NCBI RefSeq assembly: GCF_030209175.1
Contig: NZ_JARVSM010000001.1
Location: 620,001 to 684,000, forward strand
DNA from: Pseudomonas sp. efr-133-TYG-5
GTDB lineage: Bacteria; Pseudomonadota; Gammaproteobacteria; Pseudomonadales; Pseudomonadaceae
Direction: 5' to 3'
DNA: 64,000 bases
The notes beneath the pieces were generated by a model, which worked only from the letters and a program-made list of their open reading frames with translations, was not told where the DNA came from and searched no databases. The translations under genes were made by a program, and so were the position numbers. Below, in pieces: positions 54,203 to 63,617 of the stretch (its first letter is position 1; each line of letters begins with the position of its first letter).

Positions 54203-54442
54203 TTAAAGGTTGCAGCTGTACTGGTATTCGATGGGAAAAAACAGTGTATCGACCACCAAGGAAAACGGCGCATCGATCAGTAAAAAAGGCAACAGCTTGC
54301 CTTTCGAAGTCCCCAACAGCCACCAGTCAAACCGCACACCAATGTAAGGGCAGCGGTGCTTGTCGTAATCCATCCGCATCGCGGTGGCCATGCAGCCACT
54401 CAGACAGATAACCAAAGCCAGCAAAATCGCGCTTCGAAACAA
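54203..54442 (-). CDS. YceK/YidQ-family small lipoprotein
   Basis: 79 residues with lipobox ICLSGC-MATAM at about residue 17. The sequence PYIGVRFDWWLL and LLIDAPFSLVVDTLFFPIEY is the YceK/YidQ family pattern (an outer-membrane or inner-membrane lipoprotein of unknown function). It is the last gene before the AT-rich interval. Confidence 0.78.
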   Translation of the reverse strand: MFRSAILLALVICLSGCMATAMRMDYDKHRCPYIGVRFDWWLLGTSKGKLLPFLLIDAPFSLVVDTLFFPIEYQYSCNL

Positions 54443-54880
54443 GTAATGTCCTTATTAAATTTACTCTCCCGCCCTTCGCATAGTGATGACTGGAGCAGCA
54501 ATTCTTCCCGATTAGAAAATACTTTACATTATTTTTTATTCGTAAGCTTTTGATAAATATAAAAATAGCCGGAGTCCATTACGAACATGGAGTAACTTCG
54601 AATTCAAGCCAACCGGGCTCCCACGGCAATCAATCGAGGACGTCGTGGAGCGGAAGCTCGCCCACAGTAGACCCGGGAAAACACCTGCCCGACTCAGAGC
54701 CTGTCATTGGATCAACTCAAAATGAGAGAGGCGGTAGCGAATCACAAGCTGCCGATCAAATCCAAGGCTGAGGGAACGGGGTGACTACCTGCTCCGATCA
54801 CTTCCTCTCTCCAAATCCGCGACCAAGAAAGCAGCAAATGGTAATCTTGGCGCCGATCCTCCCCCTTGTCGGAAATGTAC
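54443..54880. other. 438-base AT-rich interval without a recognisable gene
   Basis: The composition drops visibly at 54443 (runs such as TTATTAAATTTACTC and ACATTATTTTTTATTCG). An open frame at 54550-54771 (73 codons, plus strand) begins after a poor ribosome site and has Ser/Gly/Gln-rich low-complexity content; I do not support it as a gene. No repeats, tRNA remnants or integrase pieces are seen. Confidence 0.5.
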
Positions 54881-55975
54881 ATGACGACCGAAAGAATTGT
54901 TTTTGCCAACATCCTTCGAGGTGTCGGCGCGATAGCCGTGCTGGTATCCCATTACATCGGCATTTTTTGGGTAATGCATCCAGGCATTTCCGACCTCATG
55001 AAAGTACCGGCCATATCCAACTTTCCAAGTTTAGAATTCCCACTATCCATACTATCGGAATACTGCATAGTTTTCGGACAATTCGGCGTAGGTGTATTCT
55101 TTATAGTAAGCGGACTTGTAATTCCATTCTCCCTGAGAAGCGACACAAAACTTGGCTTTTTATATCGCCGCGCTATACGCATCTACCCCGTTTACATCGC
55201 CGGGTTCTGCATCGTAATGCTTTCACTTTACTTTCTCTCACTTTATGTGCACAGACCTTTCTTGTTTCCAGTTAAGGACATGCTCGCACACTTTGGCGTA
55301 ATCACTCGGGCCCCGCTAGGGGTAACTCGAATAGACGGAATCAGCTGGACATTGGAAGTAGAGATCTATTTCTATCTAGTTATGTGCGTATTGGGCACCA
55401 CAATTTTAAATTTTGACATTAAAAAATACATCGTAGCAGCCTTAGCGATTGCCGCCGCCTCAACCGTCACGCTCAAGACTCAGGGCTACCTCGTTGGCGT
55501 CCAGGTTGCCGCAGGGTTGTTGCTCCTGTTAGGAACCGCCTATTTCTCCCTGCTGAACAAAAAAATAACTAAAAACGAATTCTGGACTCTCCAGATGACA
55601 GTATTTGCATTAATCCTGATCCTCCTATTGGGAGTAGCAGAGCCAGCAAACTATATAAACCAATGGACCATTGGCTACATTCTCGCGATGGCAGTATTTT
55701 ATATCTGCTTCATTTTTCGAAACAGCATCAAAGAAAACAGATTACTCTCCCATTTCTCCGACATCAGTTACCCACTCTATGTAGTTCACGCATTATTTGG
55801 CTACGCCATCATGTATGTTCTAGTGGATTGTGGATTCGGACCATACTCCTCGATAGTGACAGCAACAGTTTGCGCCTACCTGGCAGCACTTCTTATACAC
55901 GCTTTTGTTGAGAGGCCCTCTATGATATGGATCAAACGGAGTCGGGTCAGGAGTAAAGTACTGCAAAACGCTTAG
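54881..55975 (+). CDS. Acyltransferase family 3 membrane protein, AT-rich
   Basis: 364 residues from ATG 54881 (GGAA upstream; a TTG at 54866 is possible). About ten membrane helices. Family 3 features are RGVGAIAVLVSHYIGIFWVM near 13-32 with the conserved His, GVFFIVSGLVIPFSLR near 70, YRRAIRIYPVYIAG near 95, and SWTLEVEIYFYLV near 150. Such proteins O-acylate surface sugars or lipids. Its codon use is clearly more A/T-rich than that of its neighbours, which suggests acquisition by transfer. No sugar-polymer genes surround it, so its substrate is unknown. Confidence 0.87.
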   Translation: MTTERIVFANILRGVGAIAVLVSHYIGIFWVMHPGISDLMKVPAISNFPSLEFPLSILSEYCIVFGQFGVGVFFIVSGLVIPFSLRSDTKLGFLYRRAIRIYPVYIAGFCIVMLSLYFLSLYVHRPFLFPVKDMLAHFGVITRAPLGVTRIDGISWTLEVEIYFYLVMCVLGTTILNFDIKKYIVAALAIAAASTVTLKTQGYLVGVQVAAGLLLLLGTAYFSLLNKKITKNEFWTLQMTVFALILILLLGVAEPANYINQWTIGYILAMAVFYICFIFRNSIKENRLLSHFSDISYPLYVVHALFGYAIMYVLVDCGFGPYSSIVTATVCAYLAALLIHAFVERPSMIWIKRSRVRSKVLQNA

Positions 55976-56072
55976 ATCGTTACGTGAGCACGCCATTCGT
56001 CATACTCGCAGGCGAGTTTTTGATTGTTGGTAAACCTGCTATTAGGCCACCACCTCCATGTAACTTCGATAA

Positions 56073-56097
56073 CTGAGCCGGCCTACACCCGGCTCAG
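56073..56097. other. Hairpin between the acyltransferase gene and the MFS remnant
   Basis: CTGAGCCGG-CCTACAC-CCGGCTCAG, perfect 9-bp arms, without a T run. It may be the terminator of the acyltransferase gene or part of an old repeat. Confidence 0.4.
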
Positions 56098-56169
56098 TGA
56101 GGACATGATTGCACGCAGAATGCACCGTCCATCACTGCCACGAGCTAACACTAAACCCGATGAAGCATC

Positions 56170-56508
56170 ATGACCCTGTTCACTTCATCTTTGACGGCCA
56201 CGATCGTCATGCTGACCATGGTTTTGGTGGGAGCCTATTCGATGAAGGAGCCGTTCTGAGCACTGGTGTCTGGCTGGCTGTCGTCTTCTACTGCAGCTGC
56301 AGGGCTGGCGGCCGTTGGCGCCATGGCCAACCTGATTGGTGGCGGACTGATGGTTAACACTTACGGTGCGATTCATGATGCAACCGGCAGCTATGCATTG
56401 GCGCTATTGCCGCTGGCAATGCTCTGCACATTGGCCGGCGTCATGGTTCTGGTGCTCGGTCGCAAGCGTCAGCGCGAACAGGGTGAACTGGCAGTCAGCG
56501 TCAAATAG
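56170..56508 (+). pseudogene. 3' remnant of an MFS transporter gene with a nonsense codon
   Basis: In one frame the translation reads as the last about 110 residues of an ACS-type MFS carrier (AAVGAMANLIGGGLMVNTYG, ATGSYALALLPLAMLC, ending in Arg/Gln-rich tail). Within it, TGA at 56257-56259 interrupts SMKEPF / ALVSGWLSSS exactly where relatives have Trp (TGG). Everything upstream of about 56170 is missing. The gene is therefore both 5'-truncated and stopped. Confidence 0.75.
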
Positions 56509-56689
56509 AGGCTGCCTTACCTGAAGACGATGCCCATTTCCCCTTGGTGGAACATGGGCATCGTTGTATTCGCACAGCAAAAAGAGAACTCATCCTGGTT
56601 CGTCTCGACGCGGTCTCTTACAAGCGGGAGGGAAACTGGCTGCCCTCACCTCCATGAGGGTAATGGCCAAAATGCCCTGCAGCCAAGGT

Positions 56690-56845
56690 GACTCAGGCGC
56701 AAGGCTGACGCCCTCGACCGACATGGCACGGACGGTGATCGATCACATGGGGCTGCCCTGCTGGATCTACTCACGGCCTGGGTACCGCAAGAGCAAACGC
56801 ACTTTGATGCTCTGCGACAATCCCGTCTCACTTTACGGCTTCTAA
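56690..56845 (+). pseudogene. C-terminal remnant of an amidohydrolase gene, frameshifted
   Basis: One frame gives GAALLDLLTAWVPQEQT and a second, downstream, gives LCDNPVSLYGF followed by TAA at 56843-56845. Together they match the usual ending of amidohydrolase_2 family enzymes (LLDLLAAWVP ... ILVDNPARLYGF). At least two frame changes separate the pieces and the N-terminal catalytic part is absent. Confidence 0.65.
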
Positions 56846-57530
56846 CTCGTTGCCAGCGGGGGTCCCGTTTGCGGGCTTGAAGCCAAGGCTGCGCATCAGC
56901 TCACGGGCAGTCTCGAAAAAGGTCGTCCTTAATGCTGTCGGCGGCCTCTTCCGTCAATCGACTCGCAGGCCCGGAAATGACCAGCGCGCCCATCAACTCT
57001 TGCTGAGCGCCATGAATTGGCAGTGCAATGGAAGCGGCATGGGGATCCGTTGCGCCGCGCGAGTAGTAGGGTTTTTCCAGCGCGATGCCTACCGGGAACG
57101 GTGCACGCAACGCCTGAGCGCCTGCCGCTTCGTCCATCGGACGCATATCACCTGGTTGCAGGTTGAGTCGCAGGCGATGTGAGGAGCTCACCCGGTATTA
57201 GCACATCCGATAGGCGCCGTGGCGAACGTAAAATGATGCAGTTTCCCCGGACTGTTCAGAAAGATATTGAAGCCTCGGCATCACATGACGCTCAAGATCC
57301 AGGGCTTCCTGGTAAACAGCATCAAGCCTCATGACTTCGCTGGCCAACTGGTAACGGCCATCGGCCATCGGCCATCCGGTTGATCAACCCATGATTTTCC
57401 AGCGAAACCACCAAGCGCATGACCGTGCTTTTAATCAGCCCGGTACGCTCAACCAGTTCCACCAGGCTCAATGCCGTATCGCCAACCTGGAAAGCCGTGA
57501 GCACGGTCAAGACCGGTCAGCCGAAGCCAC
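56828..57530 (-). pseudogene. IclR-family regulator gene with four lesions
   Basis: Pieces of one IclR protein lie in order on the minus strand: helix-turn-helix LSLVELVERTGLIKSTVMRL (about 57470-57410), then SEVMRLDAVYQEALDLERHV in another frame, then the effector domain (VGIALEKPYYSRGATDPHAA, 57090 region) and a final ETARELMRSLGFKPANG in yet another frame. Lesions readable by comparison: a one-base loss near 57507-57511; three copies of GGCCATC at 57356-57376 where two would keep the frame; an in-frame TAA at 57198-57200 where Leu is expected; and one extra base in the A5 run at 56916-56920. Its 3' end overlaps the amidohydrolase remnant, convergent. Confidence 0.8.
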
Positions 57531-57589
57531 ACCATTTACCGCTGGACGCGGCCGCGCATTTGCAATCAGAAAAAGACCTCATCTGTTGG

Positions 57590-57904
57590 GCCCGTTATAC
57601 AAATCATTGTCAGGCCGGAAATTTGATTATCCGCCAAGGGCGGTGTCCTCGCCATCGTTGTGGCGATCAACTCATTCCAGGCAACTTGAACAGACCCCGC
57701 GATGCACTCCGGGCAATCGACAAGAACGAAGGGTTCATTTGGCAGTACTCCCCGCAACGCACTACGGATACCGGGAGACGCGAATTCGCCGACCGGGTTT
57801 CGATTGCGCTGGGCACACTCGACACGCCCTTCATGCCTCAAAAGCAAAAACACAGTTATGCCGACTTCGCCGTCCACCGCAACACCTGCCCTCTGGCCGA
57901 CTGA
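57590..57904 (+). pseudogene. Possible remnant of a GFA-family (CENP-V/GFA) gene
   Basis: The frame ending at TGA 57902-57904 contains VSIALGTLDTP and a preceding FIWQYSPQ...GRREFA, which resemble the C-terminal half of glutathione-dependent formaldehyde-activating-type proteins (W-Y-x-S-S...RGFC...SLGALDAPTG). A degraded zinc motif CPRHRCGDQ is seen earlier. Key cysteines are missing and no start fits. The resemblance is weak and the call is tentative. Confidence 0.35.
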
Positions 57905-58060
57905 TTGCTATTGACCAATAGTTGCCGCGCATTAACGGATATACAGGATCAGCAAAAGGAACTAGCCTCGCATTGAAACGTCTGTTTGAATTGCGGAGCA
58001 ACGCCTGTCAACAAAAAGCCAAGGGCGCAGGCTGATAACAACACAAAAATGGAGTGCGCG

Positions 58061-58750
58061 ATGCGCAGGACTGACCAACTTTTTTCCTACTGGTGGAATA
58101 CATCGGGGCCGTGGGTAGAAGAACCCAATGTACGCAGGAGCGGCACAAGCGGTGTGCAGCGGGTGATGCATAACGGTGCGACCGTCTACGTTAAGCGCCA
58201 GACGGGGCATTTGTTTCGCAGCCTGAGATATCCTCTGGGACGACCCACCACTTTGCGCGAAGGTCGCGCGCTGACAAAGTTACTCCAGCTTGGCGTCAAC
58301 GCCCCTCAACCGGTCTTCTACGGCGCGCAAAAAATCAAAGGGGTCTGGCACGGCATTCTGGTCACCAAGGATCTAAACGGGTTCCAGGATTTGGAATCAT
58401 GGTACAGCCAAGGTGCAAAAAACCTCTTCACTCCAACGCAGCTCGACAATGTACTTGAACGACTTGCTTCGTTAATGGCACGAATGCATCTCGGCCGCTG
58501 GCAACATGGCTGCATGCGCTCCAAACACATTTTCATCAAAGTTAATCATTCGTCGAGCGGTCCCGAGTTCGATCTTGCGCTGCTCGATCTCGAGAAATCC
58601 CACGGGCGCGTAAGCTTATTGCGGGCAGCGCGGCACGACATTCTGCAACTCAGGCGCCATTCCAATTGGAGCGAACCGGAGTGGCAGCATTTTCTTCATC
58701 ATTATGAAAAGCATCTGGGCCGACAGATAATCACGCAGGGGCGCACTTGA
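58061..58750 (+). CDS. InaA-type kinase (Kdo/WaaP lipopolysaccharide kinase fold)
   Basis: 229 residues from ATG 58061 (GGAG seven bases upstream; an ATG at 58049 is the alternative). Small kinase-like fold: VYVKRQTGHLFRSLR near 45 with the Lys, LREGRALTKLLQLGV near 70, RWQHGCMRSKHIFI near 147, and FDLALLDLEKSHG near 175, the set of InaA/Kdo-kinase-type proteins. In Pseudomonas InaA proteins respond to acid or are linked to LPS phosphorylation; activity here is not shown. It follows the decayed segment and precedes the tRNA genes. Confidence 0.8.
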   Translation: MRRTDQLFSYWWNTSGPWVEEPNVRRSGTSGVQRVMHNGATVYVKRQTGHLFRSLRYPLGRPTTLREGRALTKLLQLGVNAPQPVFYGAQKIKGVWHGILVTKDLNGFQDLESWYSQGAKNLFTPTQLDNVLERLASLMARMHLGRWQHGCMRSKHIFIKVNHSSSGPEFDLALLDLEKSHGRVSLLRAARHDILQLRRHSNWSEPEWQHFLHHYEKHLGRQIITQGRT

Positions 58751-58933
58751 CAGTCCAAGTCTATTAATCGCGAGTCAAATCAGCGATTAGGCGCAATCGA
58801 GTGGCGACATCATGCATACCGAAGATCAACTTGGGCATACGACCAAGCAGTACATTCGGAATCGGAAAGGCAAGAAAGTGATGCCAACAAAGCCAGTTGC
58901 AGCTCGTCGCTAAAATTACGAACCGGAAACAAA

Positions 58934-58969
58934 CAAGGGTTTGCATCGGCTTTCGCCCGCAAACCCTTG
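58934..58969 (-). terminator. Intrinsic terminator after tRNA-Leu
   Basis: Arms CAAGGGTTTGC / GCAAACCCTTG, 11 bp each, followed by TTTGTTT in the minus direction, directly after the tRNA-Leu gene. Confidence 0.85.
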
Positions 58970-58977
58970 ATTTTAGA

Positions 58978-59064
58978 TGGTGCCCGAAGCCGGAATCGAA
59001 CCGGCACGCCCTTACGAGCGGGGGATTTTAAGTCCCATGCGTCTACCAGTTTCGCCATTCGGGC
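58978..59064 (-). tRNA. tRNA-Leu (anticodon UAA)
   Basis: 87 bases including an encoded CCA. Acceptor arms GCCCGAA / TTCGGGC pair. The anticodon loop CTTAAAA gives UAA, and the variable arm is long as in Leu tRNA. T-arm reads GGTTCGATTCC. It is separated from tRNA-Cys by an intrinsic terminator. Confidence 0.95.
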
Positions 59065-59212
59065 GGTAGCGCGGTGTTGCTGAACCTGTTGCCCATTCGC
59101 GATCCTGACAGGATTGGCGCTTGAGCGACAGAGGGGGAAATATATACATCACTTCCCGGTGAAGCAAGTTGGCAACGGCGTTTTCAAGACTAAATCTTTT
59201 GCCGTGCTGTAA

Positions 59213-59249
59213 ATAAAAAAGCTCCGTAAATCATGGATCTACGGAGCTT
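59213..59249 (-). terminator. Intrinsic terminator between tRNA-Cys and tRNA-Leu
   Basis: Arms AGCTCCGTA / TACGGAGCT with an 11-base loop, followed by a T run in the minus direction. It should end the pgsA-tRNA-Gly-tRNA-Cys transcript before tRNA-Leu. Confidence 0.85.
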
Positions 59250-59257
59250 GTTTATAG

Positions 59258-59331
59258 TGGAGGCCGAGGTCGGAATCGAACCGGCGTAGGTGGATTTGCA
59301 ATCCACTGCATAACCATTTTGCTACTCGGCC
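59258..59331 (-). tRNA. tRNA-Cys (anticodon GCA)
   Basis: 74 bases including CCA. Acceptor GGCCGAG / CTCGGCC; anticodon loop TTGCAAA gives GCA; T-arm GGTTCGATTCC. Confidence 0.95.
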
Positions 59332-59376
59332 TCAAAACATTCGCTGTCAGTAGCACAACAACAAACGCGTACAAAT

Positions 59377-59452
<76 letters not shown>

Positions 59453-59512
59453 TTGGTGTGGCGCATTCTATAGATTCCAGAAGCCCCGTCAACCCTTTGA
59501 TTCAAAAAAGTT

Positions 59513-60073
59513 TTATTTCTTTTCTACATCGGTCTTCAGATGAGGCCAGGCAGCGCGAAGGTACTGGACCATCGACCACAAAGTCAGGCCTGCGGAAACC
59601 ATCAGCAGCGCATAGCCGACAAAAACCCAGAACGTGAAGTCTTTGGGATTGCCCAGCAGAATCACCAGCGCGAGCATCTGCGCGGCAGTTTTCCACTTGC
59701 CCAGGTTCGACACGGCGACATGGGCACGCGCACCCAGCTCTGCCATCCACTCACGCAATGCGGAAACAACGATCTCGCGCCCGATGATCACAGCGGCCGG
59801 CAGCGTCAGCCACAGGTTGCCGTGCTCTTGTACCAACAGGACCAATGCCACGGCGACCATCAATTTGTCGGCAACCGGATCGAGAAACGCACCAAACGGC
59901 GTACTTTGCTCCAGACGGCGCGCCAGATAGCCATCCAGCCAGTCGGTTGCCGCAGCGAAGGCGAAGACCGAGCTTGAAGCCAGGTAACTCCATTGGTAAG
60001 GCAGGTAAAACAGCAATATGAAAATCGGGATGAGCAGGACGCGGAGAACGGTAATCAGATTAGGGATATTCAT
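59513..60073 (-). CDS. pgsA: CDP-diacylglycerol-glycerol-3-phosphate 3-phosphatidyltransferase
   Basis: 186 residues from ATG 60073 ([12 protein letters not shown]; a GTG two codons earlier is possible). The CDP-alcohol phosphotransferase motif is complete: [20 protein letters not shown] continuing to LDPVADK, with the three catalytic Asp. About four to five membrane helices. It makes phosphatidylglycerol phosphate. It sits 32 bases after uvrC in the gacA-uvrC-pgsA-tRNA unit. Confidence 0.95.
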   Translation of the reverse strand: MNIPNLITVLRVLLIPIFILLFYLPYQWSYLASSSVFAFAAATDWLDGYLARRLEQSTPFGAFLDPVADKLMVAVALVLLVQEHGNLWLTLPAAVIIGREIVVSALREWMAELGARAHVAVSNLGKWKTAAQMLALVILLGNPKDFTFWVFVGYALLMVSAGLTLWSMVQYLRAAWPHLKTDVEKK

Positions 60074-60105
60074 CGGCACAACTGGCTACGAGGTGAATGG
60101 GCATT

Positions 60106-61929
60106 CTACTCACTATGCAGGTTTGCATAAATCGACTCTGCTAGCTTTTTGCTGATCCCCGGTGCTTTGGCGATCTCTTCGATGCTTGCACGAGACAGCT
60201 CCTGCAATCCACCAAAATGTTTCAACAAGTCCCGGCGGCGGGTAGGCCCTACCCCGGCGACGCCTTCCAGCGTCGAGGTGCGCCGGGTTTTGCCACGCCG
60301 CGCTCGGTGCCCGGTAATGGCGAAACGGTGCGCCTCGTCGCGAATCTGCTGGATCAGGTGCAGCGCCGGGGAATCGCCGCGCAAAGTGAACTCGTGCGCC
60401 GCATCATTCAGATACAACGTTTCGAAGCCAGCCTTGCGCGTCGCCCCTTTGGCGACACCGAGCAGGATCAGATCCGGCACCGCCAGCTCATTGAGAACGT
60501 CACGAGCCATCGACAGCTGCCCCTTGCCACCGTCCACCAGCAAAATGTCCGGCAACTTGCCCTCGCCGTCCTTCAGTTTGCTGAAGCGACGCGTCAACGC
60601 CTGGTGCATTGCCGCGTAGTCATCGCCCGCAGTGACACCCTCGATGTTGTAGCGCCGGTAATCGGATTTGATCGGCCCTTCGGGACCGAACACCACGCAG
60701 GAAGCCACCGTGGCCTCGCCGCTGGAGTGACTGATGTCGTAGCACTCGAGACGCTGGGGCGGCTCGTCCAGGTTCAGCACTTCAGCCAATGCGTCGAAAC
60801 GTGCGGCGACATGCTGTCGGTTGGCCAGCCTCGCGCCCAGGGCCTGCTCGGCATTGGTCACCGCCAACTGCTGCCAGCGGGCGCGAGTGCCACGCACTCG
60901 ATGACTGATGCTCAGTTCGCGCCCGCGCAGCTCCTGGATGGCTTCGATCAGCGTCGGGAAATCTTCGTGGACCACATTGACGATCAGCTCGCTGGGCAAA
61001 TCGCGCTCGGGGCTGCTGATGAAATACTGGCCGAGAAACGCAGCCATGACCTCGCCGACATCTTCCTCGATGCCGACCTGCGGGAAGAAATTCTTGCTGC
61101 CCAGTACCCGACCACCGCGCACGCTGATCAGATGGACGCAGGCGCCGCCCGGGTTGACGAACGCGGCGATGACATCGATATCGCCCGTCCCGCCTTCCAT
61201 GCTCTGCTGGTCCTGGACGCGACGCAGCAAGGCGATCTGGTCGCGCAGCTCAGCGGCACGCTCGAATTCGAGATTGATCGCCGCCTCTTCCATCGCCGTG
61301 GACAGCTCGTTGGTCAACGCGTGGCTGCGCCCTTCGAGGAACATCACCGAGTGACGTACGTCCTCGGCATAGACCTGCGGCTCGACCAGACCGACGCAGG
61401 GCGCCTTGCAGCGTTTGATCTGGTATTGCAGGCACGGGCGGGTGCGATTCTTGTAATAGCTGTCCTCGCACTGGCGGACGAAAAACGTCTTCTGCAACAG
61501 GCTGAGGCTTTCGCGGATCGCTCCCGCACTTGGATACGGCCCGAAGTATTTGCCCTTGGCCTTCTTGGCGCCGCGATGGATGCTCAGGCGCGGGAATTGT
61601 CCGTCAGACAGAAACACGTAGGGGTACGACTTGTCGTCGCGCAACAGTATGTTGTACGGCGGCCGCCACTCCTTGATCAGCGTCTGCTCAAGCAGCAGCG
61701 CTTCGGTTTCGTTGGCGGTGATGGTCGTTTCGACCTGAGCAATACGCCCGACCAGGGCAGCGGTTTTCGGCGCCAGACCGGTCTTGCGAAAGTAGCTGGC
61801 CAGACGCTTCTTGAGGTTCTTGGCCTTGCCGACGTAGAGCAGGCGTGCATCGCTGTCGAACATGCGATAAACGCCGGGGCGCCCACTGACGGTCGACAGA
61901 AAGGCGCCGGAATCGAAGGGTTCAGTCAT
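60106..61929 (-). CDS. uvrC: UvrC, excinuclease ABC subunit C
   Basis: 607 residues. GIY-YIG nuclease domain at about 15-95 ([20 protein letters not shown]), Cys-rich segment with [19 protein letters not shown] near 150-175, UVR motif near 205-240, RNase-H-like nuclease with [18 protein letters not shown] and [13 protein letters not shown] near 385-480, and tandem helix-hairpin-helix at the C-terminus ([19 protein letters not shown]). It makes both incisions in nucleotide excision repair. It begins 2 bases after the gacA stop, so the two are coupled. Confidence 0.97.
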   Translation of the reverse strand: MTEPFDSGAFLSTVSGRPGVYRMFDSDARLLYVGKAKNLKKRLASYFRKTGLAPKTAALVGRIAQVETTITANETEALLLEQTLIKEWRPPYNILLRDDKSYPYVFLSDGQFPRLSIHRGAKKAKGKYFGPYPSAGAIRESLSLLQKTFFVRQCEDSYYKNRTRPCLQYQIKRCKAPCVGLVEPQVYAEDVRHSVMFLEGRSHALTNELSTAMEEAAINLEFERAAELRDQIALLRRVQDQQSMEGGTGDIDVIAAFVNPGGACVHLISVRGGRVLGSKNFFPQVGIEEDVGEVMAAFLGQYFISSPERDLPSELIVNVVHEDFPTLIEAIQELRGRELSISHRVRGTRARWQQLAVTNAEQALGARLANRQHVAARFDALAEVLNLDEPPQRLECYDISHSSGEATVASCVVFGPEGPIKSDYRRYNIEGVTAGDDYAAMHQALTRRFSKLKDGEGKLPDILLVDGGKGQLSMARDVLNELAVPDLILLGVAKGATRKAGFETLYLNDAAHEFTLRGDSPALHLIQQIRDEAHRFAITGHRARRGKTRRTSTLEGVAGVGPTRRRDLLKHFGGLQELSRASIEEIAKAPGISKKLAESIYANLHSE

Positions 61930-61931
61930 GA

Positions 61932-62573
61932 TCAGAGACTGGCATCAACCATGCCGTGGCGAACCGCCAGGAGCGTCAACTCGACATCGCTGCTGATCGA
62001 GAGCTTCTCGAAAATGCGATAACGGTAGGTATTGACGGTTTTTGGCGACAGGCACAATTTGTCGGAAATGATCTGCACCTTCTGACAGCCGACAATCATC
62101 AACGCAATCTGGATCTCGCGCTCGGACAGGGCATCGAACGGCGAATCGTTGGTGGGCTGAAACGACTTGATCGCCAGTTGCTGGGCGATCTGCGGGCTGA
62201 TGTAGCGTTGCCCCGCGAACACCAGGCGAATGGCCTGGACCATTTCCGGCAGCCCGGCGCCCTTGGTCAGATAACCGGCGGCCCCCGCCTGCAACAAACG
62301 TGTAGGAAACGGATCTTCCTCGCACACGGTTACTGCAACAACCTTGATGTCGGGATGGCTGCGCAACAGTTTGCGCGTGGCTTCGAGGCCGCCGATGCCA
62401 GGCATCTTGACGTCCATCAGCACTACGTCGGGCTTCAGTTCCCGAGCCTTGATCAGGGACTCTTCCCCGGACTCGGCCTGCCCGACCACTTGCAGGCCAT
62501 CGATATCGGCCAGCATTCGTGTAATGCCTGTACGAACGAGATCATGGTCGTCGACCACTAGCACCCTAATCAA
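61932..62573 (-). CDS. gacA: GacA response regulator
   Basis: 213 residues from a TTG start (TTG ATT AGG GTG), known for gacA of several fluorescent pseudomonads. Receiver domain with acidic pair in [11 protein letters not shown], phospho-acceptor Asp54 in [10 protein letters not shown], and Lys in YLTKGAG. LuxR-type helix-turn-helix at about 148-205 ([37 protein letters not shown]). With GacS it turns on small RNAs of the Rsm system and thereby secondary metabolism and biofilm control. Upstream of uvrC as in other gamma-proteobacteria (uvrY-uvrC). Confidence 0.96.
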   Translation of the reverse strand: MIRVLVVDDHDLVRTGITRMLADIDGLQVVGQAESGEESLIKARELKPDVVLMDVKMPGIGGLEATRKLLRSHPDIKVVAVTVCEEDPFPTRLLQAGAAGYLTKGAGLPEMVQAIRLVFAGQRYISPQIAQQLAIKSFQPTNDSPFDALSEREIQIALMIVGCQKVQIISDKLCLSPKTVNTYRYRIFEKLSISSDVELTLLAVRHGMVDASL

Positions 62574-62700
62574 GCAGACACCTCGCGATATGGTCTTATT
62601 GGGATGCCCGACACCTTAGCAAAAAGAGCCGAACAGACCTAGCGGCAAGCCGCATATAAAAAGTTTCAATTCATCAGCCAGGGCTTGCCGGCCGTGGGTT

Positions 62701-63144
62701 TCAGAGCACAACTGTACTGAAATCGAGCTGCATGCGCAGGAAACACTCATCCTCGCCCTGCACCTGTAATCCCTTTCGCAGATACAGCTGTTGCGCCGGA
62801 TTGTTTTTGAACACCGTCAGGCGCAAGGCCGGTCGGCGTTCCTGACGTGCCATGGCCATGACCTGGTCGATCGCCCACGCCCCTGCCCCCTGGCGCTGGA
62901 AACGTTCGGCGACTTGCAACTCGCGGATATACAGCGCTCGTGCGTCGCGACTGAGGCTGAAAAAACCCACCGACTGGTCATCACGGACAATCAGCCAATT
63001 GTCACGCCCCGCCCAGGCAACGTCGAACGCCTCATCCTGCCAGAGCAAATCGTAGTGGATGTAATAGCGCAACATGTTCTGGCACGCGAGTTCGCGGGCG
63101 AATGGCAGATCAGCCGACGTCGCCTGGCGCAGTTGGAATGTCAT
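62701..63144 (-). CDS. GNAT-family acetyltransferase
   Basis: 147 residues from ATG 63144 behind GGGGAGA. Acetyl-CoA fold: LYIRELQVAERFQRQGAGAW near 77-96 with the Q/R-x-x-G-x-G/A site, and RLTVFKNNPAQQLYLRKGLQ near 115-134. Substrate unknown; similar stand-alone genes lie upstream of gacA in relatives. Confidence 0.85.
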   Translation of the reverse strand: MTFQLRQATSADLPFARELACQNMLRYYIHYDLLWQDEAFDVAWAGRDNWLIVRDDQSVGFFSLSRDARALYIRELQVAERFQRQGAGAWAIDQVMAMARQERRPALRLTVFKNNPAQQLYLRKGLQVQGEDECFLRMQLDFSTVVL

Positions 63145-63350
63145 GCAAGTCTCCCCGCTCATCATCACCGGCCGCGAACCTGTCATTAACGACATGGTTC
63201 ATCCTTGGCCAAGGGAGTAAAACGCAGAGTGTGTCACAAACTCGGCCCTGTTCGAGCGATAGCGCGCGTCTTGCGCATTCGATAGCAATTTCTGATTGCT
63301 GACGCGCAGCCGCCTCTAGTAAGCTCGGCGCAACTCATCGGAGACAGACC

Positions 63351-63479
63351 ATGTTCAACGCCCTATCACAGCCTCGTACCGCCAGCGCCCTGCGCTCGGT
63401 TTCGGCTGCCCGGGCGACTGACGTCTGCGCTCCGGTCAGCTTTTATTTTGGGTATTGGTTTAGCCACTGGCGCGCCTGA
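63351..63479 (+). CDS. Leader peptide 1 (42 aa), aromatic codon-rich
   Basis: ATG 63351 with CGGAGA seven bases upstream. The last third contains Phe31, Tyr32, Phe33, Tyr35, Trp36, Phe37 and Trp40 (VSFYFGYWFSHWRA). This is the classic structure of an attenuator leader: ribosome stalling at these codons would report scarcity of aromatic amino acids. Bases GGGTAT at 63450-63455 can pair with ATACCC at 63479-63484 across the aromatic codons and stop. A strong terminator begins 48 bases past the stop codon, and a DAHP synthase gene lies further down. Confidence 0.75.
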   Translation: MFNALSQPRTASALRSVSAARATDVCAPVSFYFGYWFSHWRA

Positions 63480-63527
63480 TACCCACACGGCGCCCATGAA
63501 AAACGGGTCGCCCACCAGAGAATTCTC

Positions 63528-63567
63528 AACCCCCGGTCGGCCTCCCCGACTGGGGGTTTTGTTTTTT
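63528..63567 (+). terminator. Attenuator terminator ahead of the DAHP synthase gene
   Basis: Arms AACCCCCGGTCGG (63528-63540) and CCGACTGGGGGTT (63546-63558), 13 bp with one G-T pair and a 5-base loop, followed by TTGTTTTTT. It sits between leader peptide 1 and leader peptide 2, so downstream transcription depends on read-through. Confidence 0.9.
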
Positions 63568-63617
63568 CAGCGCCACACTTTTTCAGCATCACACCAGACA
63601 CTTTGAGGAATCACGAC

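Noticed and set aside
54550..54771. A 73-codon frame in the AT-rich interval
   Set aside because: Weak ribosome site, Ser/Gly/Gln-rich low-complexity content, no family resemblance.
60217..62022. A 601-codon frame on the plus strand
   Set aside because: Antisense to uvrC, which is intact and certain.
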